Notes: generated by a model not told the origin, from the letters alone. Positions 28,738 through 39,800 are shown, counted from the stretch's first letter. The stretch: DNA of 64,000 bases from Phycicoccus sp. (GCA_012927555.1 JABBOX010000259.1:1-64000); one strand, 5' to 3'. Made by a program: numbers and translations.

Positions 28738-30240
28738 ATGACCAGCCAGCCGCCGGCAGACACCGCGGCCACGGCAGGCGTGGGCGCCACGGCAGATGTG
28801 GTGGCGACGGCGGATGTCGCACCCACGGCAACCCCGATCGTGGCTCTGCGACCCTCGGCCGGCGGCCTTTCCTGGACCAGGCGGTGGGCGGGTCTACTGA
28901 TCGTGGCGTTGGGCCTGCCGCTGCTGACCGCCGTCCTGGTGGCCGTCCGTTCTGGTCTCGCCATCCAGAGCACGCTGCTGATCTACCTGCTCGCGGTGGT
29001 GGTCGTGGCTGTGGTCGGCGGGGTTGTGCCGGCGCTGCTCGGGGCCGTGGCCTCGTTCTTCCTGGTCAACTGGTTCCTCACACCCCCCTACTACACCTTG
29101 GCGGTCGGGAGCCGCGAGGCGGCGATCGACCTGGTCGTGTTCGTCCTCGCGGCGATCTTGGTCAGCGTCACCGTCGAGCTCGGTGCCCGCAACCGCGAAG
29201 CGGCTGAGCGCAGCCGCGTCGAGTCGCGACTGATCTCCCAGCTCAGCTCGGCGGACATCAGCCAGGCCTCGCTGATGGCGGTGCTCGAGCAGGTGCACGG
29301 CCTGTTCGGGATGAGTACCGTCGCCCTCGTCGACCCCGCCGTTCCTGATGCTCCGCTTGCGTTGCTGGGACCGACACCCTCCGGGCCTCCCAGCCTGACC
29401 GTGGCCGGCACCGACGGCTTGCAGCTCCTGGGCTTCGGGCCAGAGATCTACGCCGAGGATCGGCGACTGCTCGGCGTGCTTGCCGCGATGGCCAGCCGGG
29501 CGTGGCAGGGCCAGCAGCTGGCCGAACAGGCGGCGCAAGCCCATCAGCTCGCCGAGACCGACCGGGTCCGTTCAGCCCTGCTCGCCGCAGTGGGCCATGA
29601 CCTGCGCACGCCGCTGGCAGGGATCAAGGCCGCAGTCTCGAGCCTGCGCCAGGAGGACATCGCGTGGACCCCGGAGGAGCAGCGCGAGCTGTTGCTGACC
29701 GTTGAGGAGTCGGCCGACCGGCTCGACGACCTCATCGCCAACCTCTTGGCGATGACCCGGATCCAGGCCGGCGCCGTTTCTGTGCAGATCAGTCCCGTGG
29801 CGCTTGACGAGGTGGTGGCGCGGGCGCTGTTGGGCTCAACGGCGGACGTCACCATCGACGTACCCGAGGACCTTCCCCTGGTGCAGGCCGATGCCGGGCT
29901 GCTGGAAAGGGTCGTGGCCAACCTGGTGGACAACGCGCGACGGTTCAGCCCGGACGGCATACCGGTGCGGGTTCATGCTCAGCAGGTGGGCGCTGCGGAC
30001 GGTTCCGCCGTCGAGGTGCGCCTTGACATCACCGACCACGGTCCCGGGATCCCGACGTCCCAGCGGGACAGGATGTTCGCACCGTTCCAACGTCTCGGCG
30101 ACCACAACGTCGCAGGAGGCCTGGGCCTGGGGCTGGCGATCGCCCAGGGGTTCACCGAGGCCATGAACGCCCGGCTCGTTCCGTCGGAGACACCAGGCGG
30201 TGGGCTGACGATGACCATCAACCTGCCGACAGTCCCATGA
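28738..30240 (+). CDS. Sensor histidine kinase, KdpD C-terminal-like (DUF4118)
   Basis: Four-TM DUF4118 region, GAF-like region, GHDLRTPLAGIKAAVSSLRQ H-box, GLGLGLAIAQGF G-box; no KdpD/Usp N-terminus. Confidence 0.88.
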   Translation: MTSQPPADTAATAGVGATADVVATADVAPTATPIVALRPSAGGLSWTRRWAGLLIVALGLPLLTAVLVAVRSGLAIQSTLLIYLLAVVVVAVVGGVVPALLGAVASFFLVNWFLTPPYYTLAVGSREAAIDLVVFVLAAILVSVTVELGARNREAAERSRVESRLISQLSSADISQASLMAVLEQVHGLFGMSTVALVDPAVPDAPLALLGPTPSGPPSLTVAGTDGLQLLGFGPEIYAEDRRLLGVLAAMASRAWQGQQLAEQAAQAHQLAETDRVRSALLAAVGHDLRTPLAGIKAAVSSLRQEDIAWTPEEQRELLLTVEESADRLDDLIANLLAMTRIQAGAVSVQISPVALDEVVARALLGSTADVTIDVPEDLPLVQADAGLLERVVANLVDNARRFSPDGIPVRVHAQQVGAADGSAVEVRLDITDHGPGIPTSQRDRMFAPFQRLGDHNVAGGLGLGLAIAQGFTEAMNARLVPSETPGGGLTMTINLPTVP

Positions 30241-30911
30241 CCAGGGTGCTGATCGTCGAGGACGAACCGCAGCTCCGACGGGCGCTGGGCATCAACCTGC
30301 ATGCCCGCCGGTATGACGTTGTGACCGTCGCCGATGGAGGCGGCGCGCTACGAGCGGCAGCCGCGAACCCGCCAGACCTGGTCATCCTCGATCTCGGCCT
30401 GCCCGACATGGACGGGGTGGAGGTGATCCATGGACTGCGCGGCTGGACCCAGGTCCCGATCATCATCCTGTCCGCGCGTGACGGCCAGGACGACAAGGTG
30501 GACGCGCTGGATGCCGGAGCCGACGACTACCTGACCAAGCCGTTCGGTATGGACGAGCTGCTCGCGCGGATTCGTGCCGCCCTGCGCAGGGCTCAACCCA
30601 ACGAGGACGCCCCGGTCATCACCACCGAGACGTTCACCATCGACCTGGCCGCCAAACGAGTCACCCGTGCCGACGTCGAGGTCCGGCTCACGCCAACCGA
30701 GTGGCACCTGCTCGAGGTTCTCACGCGCTATCCCGGTCGGCTGGTCACCGGCAAGCAGCTCCTGCAAGAAGTCTGGGGCCCCACGCACGGAGTCGAGACC
30801 AACTACCTGCGGGTCTACATGGCCCAGCTTCGTCGCAAGCTCGAAGCCGAGCCGGCCCATCCGCGGCACCTGATCACCGAACCCGGTCTCGGCTACCGCT
30901 TCGAGCCCTGA
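30237..30911 (+). CDS. OmpR/KdpE family response regulator
   Basis: VLIVEDEPQLRRALGINLHARRYDV...LGLPDMDGVEVI...winged-helix C-terminus; ATGA overlap with kinase. Confidence 0.92.
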   Translation: MTRVLIVEDEPQLRRALGINLHARRYDVVTVADGGGALRAAAANPPDLVILDLGLPDMDGVEVIHGLRGWTQVPIIILSARDGQDDKVDALDAGADDYLTKPFGMDELLARIRAALRRAQPNEDAPVITTETFTIDLAAKRVTRADVEVRLTPTEWHLLEVLTRYPGRLVTGKQLLQEVWGPTHGVETNYLRVYMAQLRRKLEAEPAHPRHLITEPGLGYRFEP

Positions 30912-30951
30912 CTTTGTGGCTGGGCCCTGAAGCCGCTGAGGTCCTGACCGC

Positions 30952-31239
30952 CTAGGTCCTGACCTCGTTGTGGATCTCGAACCCGGTCTCCTCGGGCGGC
31001 GCCGCGAATCCGCCGGCGATACCCGCCGCCATACGTGGCATGAGGGTTCCATCACGGAACCGCTCCCAGCTCTCACGTGAGTCATGGACAGCGATGATCG
31101 TCCAGCCGCCGGCCGACGGGCCCCCTGCGTGATAAAGCTGCCCCTCGGGCAACCCGTCCGACGGGTGCACTGCCGCAATCGACGCTTCGTACTGTTCCTT
31201 GGTGCCACCAGCAAACGTGTGGACGACTCCATACGGCAT
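30952..31239 (-). CDS. Small dimeric alpha/beta-barrel-like protein (monooxygenase-type fold)
   Basis: 95 aa MPYGVVHTFAGGTKEQYEASIAAVHPSDGLPEGQLYHAGG... Confidence 0.6.
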   Translation of the reverse strand: MPYGVVHTFAGGTKEQYEASIAAVHPSDGLPEGQLYHAGGPSAGGWTIIAVHDSRESWERFRDGTLMPRMAAGIAGGFAAPPEETGFEIHNEVRT

Positions 31240-31260
31240 GTGTCTGCCCTCTCCAGCGAT

Positions 31261-31279
31261 TTTGGTAAGGCTTGCCTAA
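31261..31279. promoter_or_regulatory. IdeR/DmdR/DtxR-like iron box
   Basis: TTTGGTAAGGCTTGCCTAA matches 15/19 of TTAGGTTAGGCTAACCTAA; 22 bp before the start codon of 30952..31239. Confidence 0.65.
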
Positions 31280-31365
31280 CCACGAAACCACAGCGGCACG
31301 GCGATGTCGTCCACCAAAAAGACGAGACCGAACCACACGTATCTCCGCGTCAGGCGCTGCTCGAG

Positions 31366-31836
31366 CTACGAGGTCGCGCCGGCGAACAGGGCCGAGAGGT
31401 CGAGCGATGGGACGTGCCGCTGGCAGGCGAGGGACAGGTACTTGCGGGCGACAGCGTCCTTGCCGTAGCCGAGGACAGTGCTCAACAAACCGACCGCCTC
31501 GGCCAGATCCTCTGGAGCTGCCTTGGAGACCGCCCGTCGCCACATCGCGTCTTCAAGAGAGTTGAAACCCACCTGCACTTCGGAGATGTCGTAGCCATGG
31601 TTGAAGCGATCGAGTGCGATCCCCTCGGCGAAGGTGCTCATCTCGGCGAGGTCGCGATTCCTGATGGCGTCCAGGACCAGCGTGAACAGGTTGGCCAGTG
31701 CCTGGCGTGTGAACGCCTCGCCCGCCAGCTCGTAGTGGGTGACATGTGCATGGTGAAGACAGGAGTATGCATCGTCCACCACAGCTGGCTCAGCCTCTAG
31801 CAGAAGGCCATCGAGGTCCATGTGCACCATCTCCAA
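31366..31836 (-). CDS. RsbRD N-terminal-domain-like protein
   Basis: LFTLVLDAIRNRDLAEMSTFAEGIALDRFNHGYDISEVQVGFNSLEDAMWRRAV...LLSTVLGYGKDAVARKYLSLA. Confidence 0.6.
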   Translation of the reverse strand: MEMVHMDLDGLLLEAEPAVVDDAYSCLHHAHVTHYELAGEAFTRQALANLFTLVLDAIRNRDLAEMSTFAEGIALDRFNHGYDISEVQVGFNSLEDAMWRRAVSKAAPEDLAEAVGLLSTVLGYGKDAVARKYLSLACQRHVPSLDLSALFAGATS

Positions 31837-31924
31837 TCGTTGTCCATTCTGTCACGGGGGATGGCTCAGCGAATCCCCTCGACCTACCCAACGCCCCTCA
31901 CGTGTTGCCGCTCCCCGCATGTGA

Positions 31925-33583
31925 TCAGCGCACTGTGATGGACGGCATACGAAGCGCGGAGGAAGCGGGCATCCCCAGCGCGGCAGCGACGTCGGAGAGG
32001 TTGGAGAGATCGGGCAACATCGCGCCGATTACGGCCCGCGGGTCCTCGGTGTTCTTCGCGCGTCCCAGCCGGGCCAGCGGGCCGACATGAAGGGCGCGCA
32101 AGACCGGGGCGTCGTCGGACAGACCCCCGCGCAACCGGGCGATGCGTATGGCGTCGCGCAGCCCGCCGAGCTGGTCGACCAGACCGATGCCGAGCGCGTC
32201 GTTTCCGGTCCATACCCGTCCACGCGCGACAGCCTCGATCTCGGCGACCGGGCGGCCGCGGCCCCGCGCGACCTTGGCCACGAAGTCGACATAGATCGTG
32301 TCGATGGTGGCGGCGAACCGCTCCCGCTCATCGTCGCTGAAACCGCGACGAGGCGAGAACATCAGGGACCGGGAGCCCTGCGACACCGAGCCTGTGGTCA
32401 CCCCGATGCGATCGAGCAGCCCGCGCACGACCATCTTTCCCCCGAACACGCCGATGGAACCGGTGAGCGTCGAGGGCAGCGCGACGATGACGTCGGCCGG
32501 GCAGGCGATGTAGTAGCCGCCTGACGCCGCAGCCTCGCCCATCGACACGACGACGGGCTTGCCCGCCTCGCGCACACGGCACACCTCGCGCCAGATCGTG
32601 TCGGAGGCGACGGCCGAACCCCCTGGCGAGTCGATGTGCAGGACGACCGCGCGGACATGCTCGTCGTTGGTCGCAGCGCGCAGCGATGCCCCGATCGAGT
32701 CGCTGCCGACCTGGCGTCCCATCGGGCTGCGACGCGTCCGCCCGGAGGCGATCACGCCGCGCACCTCGACGAGGGCGACGTGGCCCCTGCGGCGCGCGGG
32801 CAGATGCGGCCGACGCCCCGGACGCCACCGATCCGCGAACAGCAGCTCAGCATCGGCGCCCGCCCGCGAGCGCATCGCGGCGTACACCTCGTCGCGATAA
32901 CCGAGCGCGTCGACCAGCCCGACCTGGAGCGCCTCGGGAGCAGTTCGCGGCCCGGTGTCGGCGAGCTCGCGCACGCGCACGGCGTCGATCGCTCGACCAG
33001 CGGCGATCGCGGCGACCGCTTCGGTGAAGACGGACTCGGCGAGGCGGTCGAGCGCGATGCGGTGGGCCTCGGTGAGCTCGGTGCGCAGATAGCGGTCGGC
33101 GGCGTTCTTGAACTCGTGACGTTGCTCGAACTGCGGCTCGATGCCGAGGCGGTCGAGCGCGCCGCGGACGAAGGTCGTCTCCAACCCGACGCCGAGCAGG
33201 CCGAGGCCTCCGCCGGGCTGTAGCCAGATGGTGTCGAACCCGGTCGCCAGCACGTACGCCGCCATGTCGCCTGTGCCCTCGCCGAAGCTCTCCGCCCACG
33301 CAAACGTCGGTTTGCCACTCGCGCCAAAGGCGCGCACACCAAGACGCAGCTCCTGCATGGTTGCCCACGGCAGCGCGCCTCCCACCTTGGCGATCAGCCC
33401 GACAACGTGACGGTCGGCTGCGGCCTCGTGCAGCGCACGCAGGATGGAACGGAGAGGGGGACGGCCGCGGGCGCGCAGCCGGGCCAGCGGGTCGTCTGCG
33501 TCCACTTCTGCGGGAAGCTCGGTGAGGTCCATCTCGAGCAGCAGGGACGGTCGGTGACCAGGCAGTGCCGGCATGCAATCCAC
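31925..33583 (-). CDS. sppA: Signal peptide peptidase SppA
   Basis: Two-domain S49 peptidase; VVLHIDSPGGSAVASDTIWREV, GEAAASGGYYIACPAD nucleophile Ser. Confidence 0.9.
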   Translation of the reverse strand: MDCMPALPGHRPSLLLEMDLTELPAEVDADDPLARLRARGRPPLRSILRALHEAAADRHVVGLIAKVGGALPWATMQELRLGVRAFGASGKPTFAWAESFGEGTGDMAAYVLATGFDTIWLQPGGGLGLLGVGLETTFVRGALDRLGIEPQFEQRHEFKNAADRYLRTELTEAHRIALDRLAESVFTEAVAAIAAGRAIDAVRVRELADTGPRTAPEALQVGLVDALGYRDEVYAAMRSRAGADAELLFADRWRPGRRPHLPARRRGHVALVEVRGVIASGRTRRSPMGRQVGSDSIGASLRAATNDEHVRAVVLHIDSPGGSAVASDTIWREVCRVREAGKPVVVSMGEAAASGGYYIACPADVIVALPSTLTGSIGVFGGKMVVRGLLDRIGVTTGSVSQGSRSLMFSPRRGFSDDERERFAATIDTIYVDFVAKVARGRGRPVAEIEAVARGRVWTGNDALGIGLVDQLGGLRDAIRIARLRGGLSDDAPVLRALHVGPLARLGRAKNTEDPRAVIGAMLPDLSNLSDVAAALGMPASSALRMPSITVR

Positions 33584-33652
33584 TTTAGGACGCGGCCGAG
33601 CACCTGTGTCAGCGCCAGCCGATTGTCAGTGCCAGCCGATACGGTGCGTGTC

Positions 33653-36600
33653 GTGGGTCGAATCCTGTTCTCGCAGCCGGGTGCCGCTGCCGTCACGGCG
33701 CTCCGGACCGTCCTCGATGAGGTGCGCGCTGGTGATGTACTCGCGCCCGTTGACGTGATCGTCCCGACCGGTGTTGCCGGCGTCACCGTGCGCCGGGCCG
33801 TCGCTGGTGCCGGTGGGCTCGCCAACGTGAGGTTCAGCGCCTTGCCCCAGGTTGCCGAACGTCTGGCTGCACGGCACCTCGCGCTCACCGGTCATGCCGT
33901 ATCCCGACCGCTCACCGCCGCGGTGCGCAGCCAGGCCGTGCGGGCCACCGTCGCGAGCGCCGACGGCACGTTGGCCCGGGCGGCGAAGCACCGGGCCACG
34001 CTGAGTCTGCTCGACGGTCTTATGGCCGAGCTCGACGAGGTCCGGATCAACCCCGACTTGGACCGAAACACATTGTCTGCCAATGGTGTTGAGGTCTTGG
34101 ACCTGTTCGTCGACTACCGCTCGCGCGTCGGTCACCTGGTGGCTCCGGGGCAGATGCTGCTGCGTGCGATCGAGGCCATCGACGCGGGCCACGCTCCCCC
34201 GACCCATGTGATCCTCTACTCCCCCAGTCGGCTCACCGCCGCGGAGAAGGAGTTCCTGCGCGGCCTCCATGACCGTGATCGCCTCAGCGCGGTTCTCACC
34301 GGCCCGCCCGACGACACCTCCGGGTGGCTCACCGAGGCCACGGTCGGGATGTCCGCGGAGCCCAGCCGGCCGGCATACGAGACCTTGCCTTCGAACGAGA
34401 TGCCTCCGAGCGACATGCGTCTGACCGTCGCCCCGGACGCGGAAGAAGAAGTCCGTCTCGTCGTCCGCACCGTGCTCGCGCACCTGGCTGGCGCGAGATG
34501 CCGTCCCGAGCGGATCGGCATCGCCTACCGGGCCAGCACTCCCTACGCCCGGCTGTTGCGCGAGCAGCTCAAGGCCGCCGGAGTGCCGCATCACGTGCCG
34601 AGCCAGCGCACTCTCGACCAGACGATCGCCGGCCGCGTCGCCCTGGGTCTCCTGGAGCTGCAGTTGCACGGGTTTCCCCGCGCTGACGTGATCCGCTGGC
34701 TCTCAGACGGTCCACTGGTCGATGCGGACGGGGGCCCACTGCCAGCCGCCCGGTGGGACCGCCTGTCCCGTGAGGCCGGGGTCGCTCGAGACGCAGAGAC
34801 ATGGGCCGATCGGCTCGAGCTCCATGCGGCTGACCAGGAGCAGCGGGCCCTGGAGCTCGCCGCCGGCGAGACCGAAGCGGCCGCGGGTTTTCACCGCAGG
34901 GCAGCCGAGTCGCGCGCACTCGCGAGGTTTGTCACCTCGGCAGCGGCAGCCAGCGAGCAGATCGTCAACGCCACGTCGTGGGCAGTCGTCGCCGAGTCGC
35001 TCGCGGCAGCGGTCAAGCTCATGCTTGGCAAGCGCTCCAGGGTCGACGCGTGGGCCAGCGATGATGCGACCCTCACCTTCGAGGTCGCCCTCGAACAGAG
35101 CTCGTACGACGAGGTGCTGGCCTCCGTGGCCGCGCTCGCAGAGCTGGACGATGCGCTGGGAGCACCGACTCCGTCGACCGTCATCGACGCACTGCGCACC
35201 GAGCTGGACCGATCGGTTTCCAGCGGCACGACGTTGGGCCGCGGTGTGATGGTGGGACCGTTCAGCCAGTTCGTCGGCAGCGACGTCGACCTGCTCTGCG
35301 TGGTCGGCATGACCGAGGACTCCTTCCCTCCGCGGACGCGGGAGCACGCGATCCTGCGCGACGCCGACCGCACCCTCATGTCAGACCAGCTGCGCACCGT
35401 CGTCGCACGGCGCAATGACGAGCGCGAGCGCTGGCTCGCGGTCCTGCACAGTGCACAAGTCATCGAGCTGAGCTACCCGCGCGCCGATACCCGTTCACAG
35501 AGAAGGCTGTTCGCCGCGCCGTGGTTCCTGGAGCAGGCCACGCGCCTCAACGGCGGCCACCTGGTGGGCGCAAGCCAGGTCGACGCGCTCGACCAACCTT
35601 GGCTGACGGCATACCCGTCGTTCACGGCTTCGCTCGATCGGGCGACGACGTTCGCGTCCGCCCACGAGCTCGACGTGCTCACGGCTATGCACGGGGGCCT
35701 CGACGCTCTCACTGCGAACGACCCCCGACTCATGCTTGGGGTCGCGGCCGACAGGGCCAGGGCTGCGGGCGAGTTCGGCCCCTGGACCGGCCACGCGGGC
35801 CCGCTGCCCACGGGACTGCGTGAGCGGGTGGATCGGCGCATGTCGGCGACGTCGCTCCAGGTCTGGGCCACGTGTCCCACCAGCTTCTTCATCGGTGAGG
35901 TCCTGGGGATCCGTCCCCTGGAGGACCGCGCCAGGGCAGACACCATCGACGCGCGGGACAAAGGGACACTGGTCCACAGCGTGCTCGAGCAGGTCTTCCG
36001 CGCCCACCTCGGGACACCTGATGCTCCCGCTATCGAGCCCGAAACCCCTTGGACCCGAGCCGATGTCGCGGTGGCGCTCAGCCTTCTCGAGACCGCGGCA
36101 GGTGCTCTCGAAGATCGCGGCCTGACCGGTCGTCAGGTGGTCTGGCAGGCTCAGCTGTCACGGCTGCGACGCGCCCTTCGCCTCATCCTCGGCATCGACA
36201 GTGAGCTCCGTGCAAAGCGTGGATCCTGGCCGATCAAGGTTGAGGCGAACTTCGGTCGTCGTGGCGCCGAACCACTCGTCCTCGATCTGCCGACACAAGG
36301 GCTCGTCCCGTTCCCCGGTTCCGTCGACCGCATCGACGCGATGCGATCAGGCGGTCTGATAGTCACCGACTACAAGACCGGTGGGGACTACGGCTACGAC
36401 GACATCCCCAAGCTTGGCAAGGCTGGCAAGGGCGGGACAGACGTCGACCTGATCGAACGGGGCCGCAAGCTGCAGCTCGTGCTCTACTCCCTCGCCGCGC
36501 GTGACCTGCACGACCTCCCGAACGCGCAGGTCGAGGCCTACTACTGGTTCGTGGATCAGGGCGACCTGCACCGCGGTGGCGTCGTCGATGATGTCCAGGC

Positions 36601-36859
36601 AGGGCGGCTGCACGCGGTCCTCGACGTGGTCGTGGGTGGCATCCGTGACGGCGTCTACCCGGCGAATCCGGGCGAGGAGAGGGCCCACCCGCGCGACACC
36701 TGGGAGTCATGCTGCTACTGCCCCTACGACCGGGTGTGCCCCTCGACGAGGCTCGAGCAGTGGCGTGGAGTGCGAGCAGATCCTGCGGTCAGCCCATACG
36801 CGGACATCGCCGACCCTCAGGACGCTGCACCCACCACGGACGAGGAGGCGCCGGCATGA
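33653..36859 (+). CDS. PD-(D/E)XK nuclease family, AddB/RecB-like subunit of helicase-nuclease
   Basis: QVWATCPTSFFIGEVLGI...GLIVTDYKTGG nuclease motif, CCYCPYDRVCPS C-terminal cysteines; no Walker A seen. Confidence 0.82.
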   Translation: MGRILFSQPGAAAVTALRTVLDEVRAGDVLAPVDVIVPTGVAGVTVRRAVAGAGGLANVRFSALPQVAERLAARHLALTGHAVSRPLTAAVRSQAVRATVASADGTLARAAKHRATLSLLDGLMAELDEVRINPDLDRNTLSANGVEVLDLFVDYRSRVGHLVAPGQMLLRAIEAIDAGHAPPTHVILYSPSRLTAAEKEFLRGLHDRDRLSAVLTGPPDDTSGWLTEATVGMSAEPSRPAYETLPSNEMPPSDMRLTVAPDAEEEVRLVVRTVLAHLAGARCRPERIGIAYRASTPYARLLREQLKAAGVPHHVPSQRTLDQTIAGRVALGLLELQLHGFPRADVIRWLSDGPLVDADGGPLPAARWDRLSREAGVARDAETWADRLELHAADQEQRALELAAGETEAAAGFHRRAAESRALARFVTSAAAASEQIVNATSWAVVAESLAAAVKLMLGKRSRVDAWASDDATLTFEVALEQSSYDEVLASVAALAELDDALGAPTPSTVIDALRTELDRSVSSGTTLGRGVMVGPFSQFVGSDVDLLCVVGMTEDSFPPRTREHAILRDADRTLMSDQLRTVVARRNDERERWLAVLHSAQVIELSYPRADTRSQRRLFAAPWFLEQATRLNGGHLVGASQVDALDQPWLTAYPSFTASLDRATTFASAHELDVLTAMHGGLDALTANDPRLMLGVAADRARAAGEFGPWTGHAGPLPTGLRERVDRRMSATSLQVWATCPTSFFIGEVLGIRPLEDRARADTIDARDKGTLVHSVLEQVFRAHLGTPDAPAIEPETPWTRADVAVALSLLETAAGALEDRGLTGRQVVWQAQLSRLRRALRLILGIDSELRAKRGSWPIKVEANFGRRGAEPLVLDLPTQGLVPFPGSVDRIDAMRSGGLIVTDYKTGGDYGYDDIPKLGKAGKGGTDVDLIERGRKLQLVLYSLAARDLHDLPNAQVEAYYWFVDQGDLHRGGVVDDVQAGRLHAVLDVVVGGIRDGVYPANPGEERAHPRDTWESCCYCPYDRVCPSTRLEQWRGVRADPAVSPYADIADPQDAAPTTDEEAPA

Positions 36860-39800
36860 CCAAGCCTGCCGATCACGCAGACCGCGAGCTCATCCGCACG
36901 TCACATCAGGAGACCCTGTTCGTCGAGGCTGGGGCCGGCACCGGCAAGACGACCTCGCTGGTCGCGCGCGTGGTGGACATGGTGGCAACCGGGCACCTCT
37001 CGCAGATCGGCGACCTGGCCGCAATCACCTTCACCGAGAACGCTGCCGCCGAGCTGCGCAGCCGCATCCGGGAGGGTCTGGAGGAGGCCAGCCGGGGCGC
37101 ACACCTTGAGCAGGTGTATGACGAGGTGCAGCGCGCCCGATGCCTGGCTGCCCTCGGGTCGCTCGAGGATGCGGTCATCATGACGCTGCATGGTTTCTCC
37201 GCTCGCATCCTGGGCGAAGCACCGATCGAGGCCGGGCTGCCGCCTGGCTTCGCTGTCGCCGACACGATGACCAGCTCGGTCAGCGCTGACGACGCGTGGC
37301 GCGGCTTTCTTGACGAGCTGCTCGACGACCAGACCGTCCGGCCGCAGCTGCTTGCCGGCTTGACGCTCGACCCGCGGATCCTGTCCAAGCTGCAAGACAT
37401 CGCGGGCTCCCTGTCGGGGTCGTGGGACCGGCTGGTCGACCACCCGCTTCAGGTGCGTCCACTCCCCCGCATCGACGGTCGCGAGGTGGCGACGGCCCTT
37501 CGGGTGGCGCTGAGGCACGAGGGCAAGTGGCCTAGCGACGACACTTTGACGGCGCACCTCGCGGGGAGCACGACCGCGACGGTGGAAGCACTCGAAACTG
37601 CCACCGACACGATGGACGTGCTCGAGATCCTCACGCAGAAGGTCGGTTCGAAGGGCGGTCAGGCACCCGCTTGGGAGGACGCTGGGCTCAAGAAGGCCGA
37701 CGTCGTCGATGCCTTGACCGCCGCAGAGAAATCACGTCTCAAGCTCATCAAGGATGTCGGGGCGGCAGTGACCGAGACGCTGGCCGCCCGGGTGCAGGAC
37801 TGGGTGTTGGCCGAGGCTGATCGTCGCCGTTCCGAGGGCTCCCTGGACTTCCATGACCTGCTCGTTCTTGCGCGAAACCTGTTACGTGACAATACTTCTG
37901 TGCTTCGGCGCTTGCACGATGTCTGGCCGGTCATCATGGTTGACGAGTTCCAGGACACCGATCCGCTCCAGGTCGAGATCGTGCATCTGCTGGCCGGATC
38001 ACCCGACGACAAGACACGTGAAGGAAGGACACCGAAGGCAAAGGGACCGAAGGGCTGGGCATCGGCCCAGGTCGAACCGGGCCGGCTCTTCTTCGTGGGT
38101 GACGCCAAGCAGTCGATCTTCCGGTTCCGCAGGGCGGACATCGGCACGTTCCGCGAAGTGGGGGCCCGATACCTCGAGGGACAGAAGGCGCTGACCGTCA
38201 ACTTCCGCAGCGTCCCAGGGGTCATCGACGCCGCGAACGCCGTTTTCAAGCCACTCATCGGCGACGACGACACCTCAGGCATCGAATACTCCCCGCTGCA
38301 ATCTTTCCGAAAGGCGACGTTGCCCGACGATGGCGGAGCGACGAACGCCACCACGCCCGTGCATCTGCTCGGGGGGCCGCAGGGCGCAGACATGGCAACG
38401 ATCCGGACGCTCGAGTCACAACACATCGCCGACCTCGTCGTGCGCGCCAAGGCGGACGGCTGGGTCGTGGGCAAGGTGAGCCGCCGGGCGTCATACGGGG
38501 ACATGGCGATCCTCCTGCCCACCCGCACCTCGCTCGGGTCCCTCGAGCGTGCGTTGTTGGCCCGCAACGTGCCGTATCGCGTGGAGAGCCGTTCGCTCGT
38601 CTGGGTCACTGACGCCGTGCGCGACCTGGTGACGATGTTGCAGGCGATCGACAGTCCATCTGACGAGGTCGCCGTCCTTGCGGCGCTACGTCACCCAGGA
38701 CTCGCATGCAGCGACGCGGCGCTCCTGCAGTGGCGTGCGGCCGGCGGGCGCTGGAACTACATGGTGAACGCCCCAGAGTCGCTTTCGGTGAATCACGCTG
38801 TTGCTGAAGGGCTTTCGGAGCTTCGCCGCTGGCACGAGGCGCGTTGGTGGATGCCTGTGAACGAGTTGGTGGCATCACTGGTGCGCGAGCTGCGCCTGAT
38901 CGAGCTGACCGCGACGAAGAAGCGACCGCGCGACCACTGGCGCCGGATCCGGTTCATCGTCGACCAGTCACGGGCCTGGTGCGATGCCGGCGGATCGGGA
39001 CTGGGTGGTTTCGTGGACTGGGCGATGTGCCAGATCGAGAACGAGGCGGACGTGCTCGAGACGGTCGTGCCCGAGCCTGACGACGACGCCGTTCGCATCC
39101 TGACCGTGCATGGATCCAAGGGACTGGAGTTTCCGATCACCATCGTGGCCGGGCTGGCGTCGATGGGCGGACGATCGTCGAGCCTCGTCTGGGACGTTGA
39201 TGGGAACCCGCAGGTCCGGCTGATGGCAAATATGCTGGAGACCCAGGGCTACGTCGACGCGAACACACTGGACGGCAAGGAGTCGAAGCTGGAGTCCACG
39301 CGACTGCTCTATGTCGCGCTGACCCGGGCGATGGACCATCTTGTTCTCGGCTGCTACTACAAGCAGTCGAACAACGGCCAGAAGTCGCAAGCCCAACAAT
39401 CGCATGCGCAGAAGGTGTTGGACCTCCTGTCCACAAGCGGTCTCGCGATCATCGACCCGATGCCCGCTGTCTCCGTCGGTGTGCCGTCCACGCAGGCTCC
39501 GCAAAGTGATGCCGGCCAGGGTTCGTTGAGCTCGTTGCCCGGCCGCGCTGCGTTCGCCCTCGACCGCAGCGCGCTGCTGGACGCCGTCAACGCACGGGTC
39601 GCAACGAGCCCGACGGCGCTGGTCAAGGAGGCAATCGTCAAGGCAGCCATCGAGGAGGCCGCGGCCGAAGAGGCGAGCGAGCAGGCGGCCGACGAGGACG
39701 TGACGGCAGCGCCAAAGAAGTATCCCCGCCGCGGCTCGAACAAAGGCGCCGCGATCGGGACCGCCGTCCACCGGGTGCTCGAGCTGGTGGACCTGGCGAA

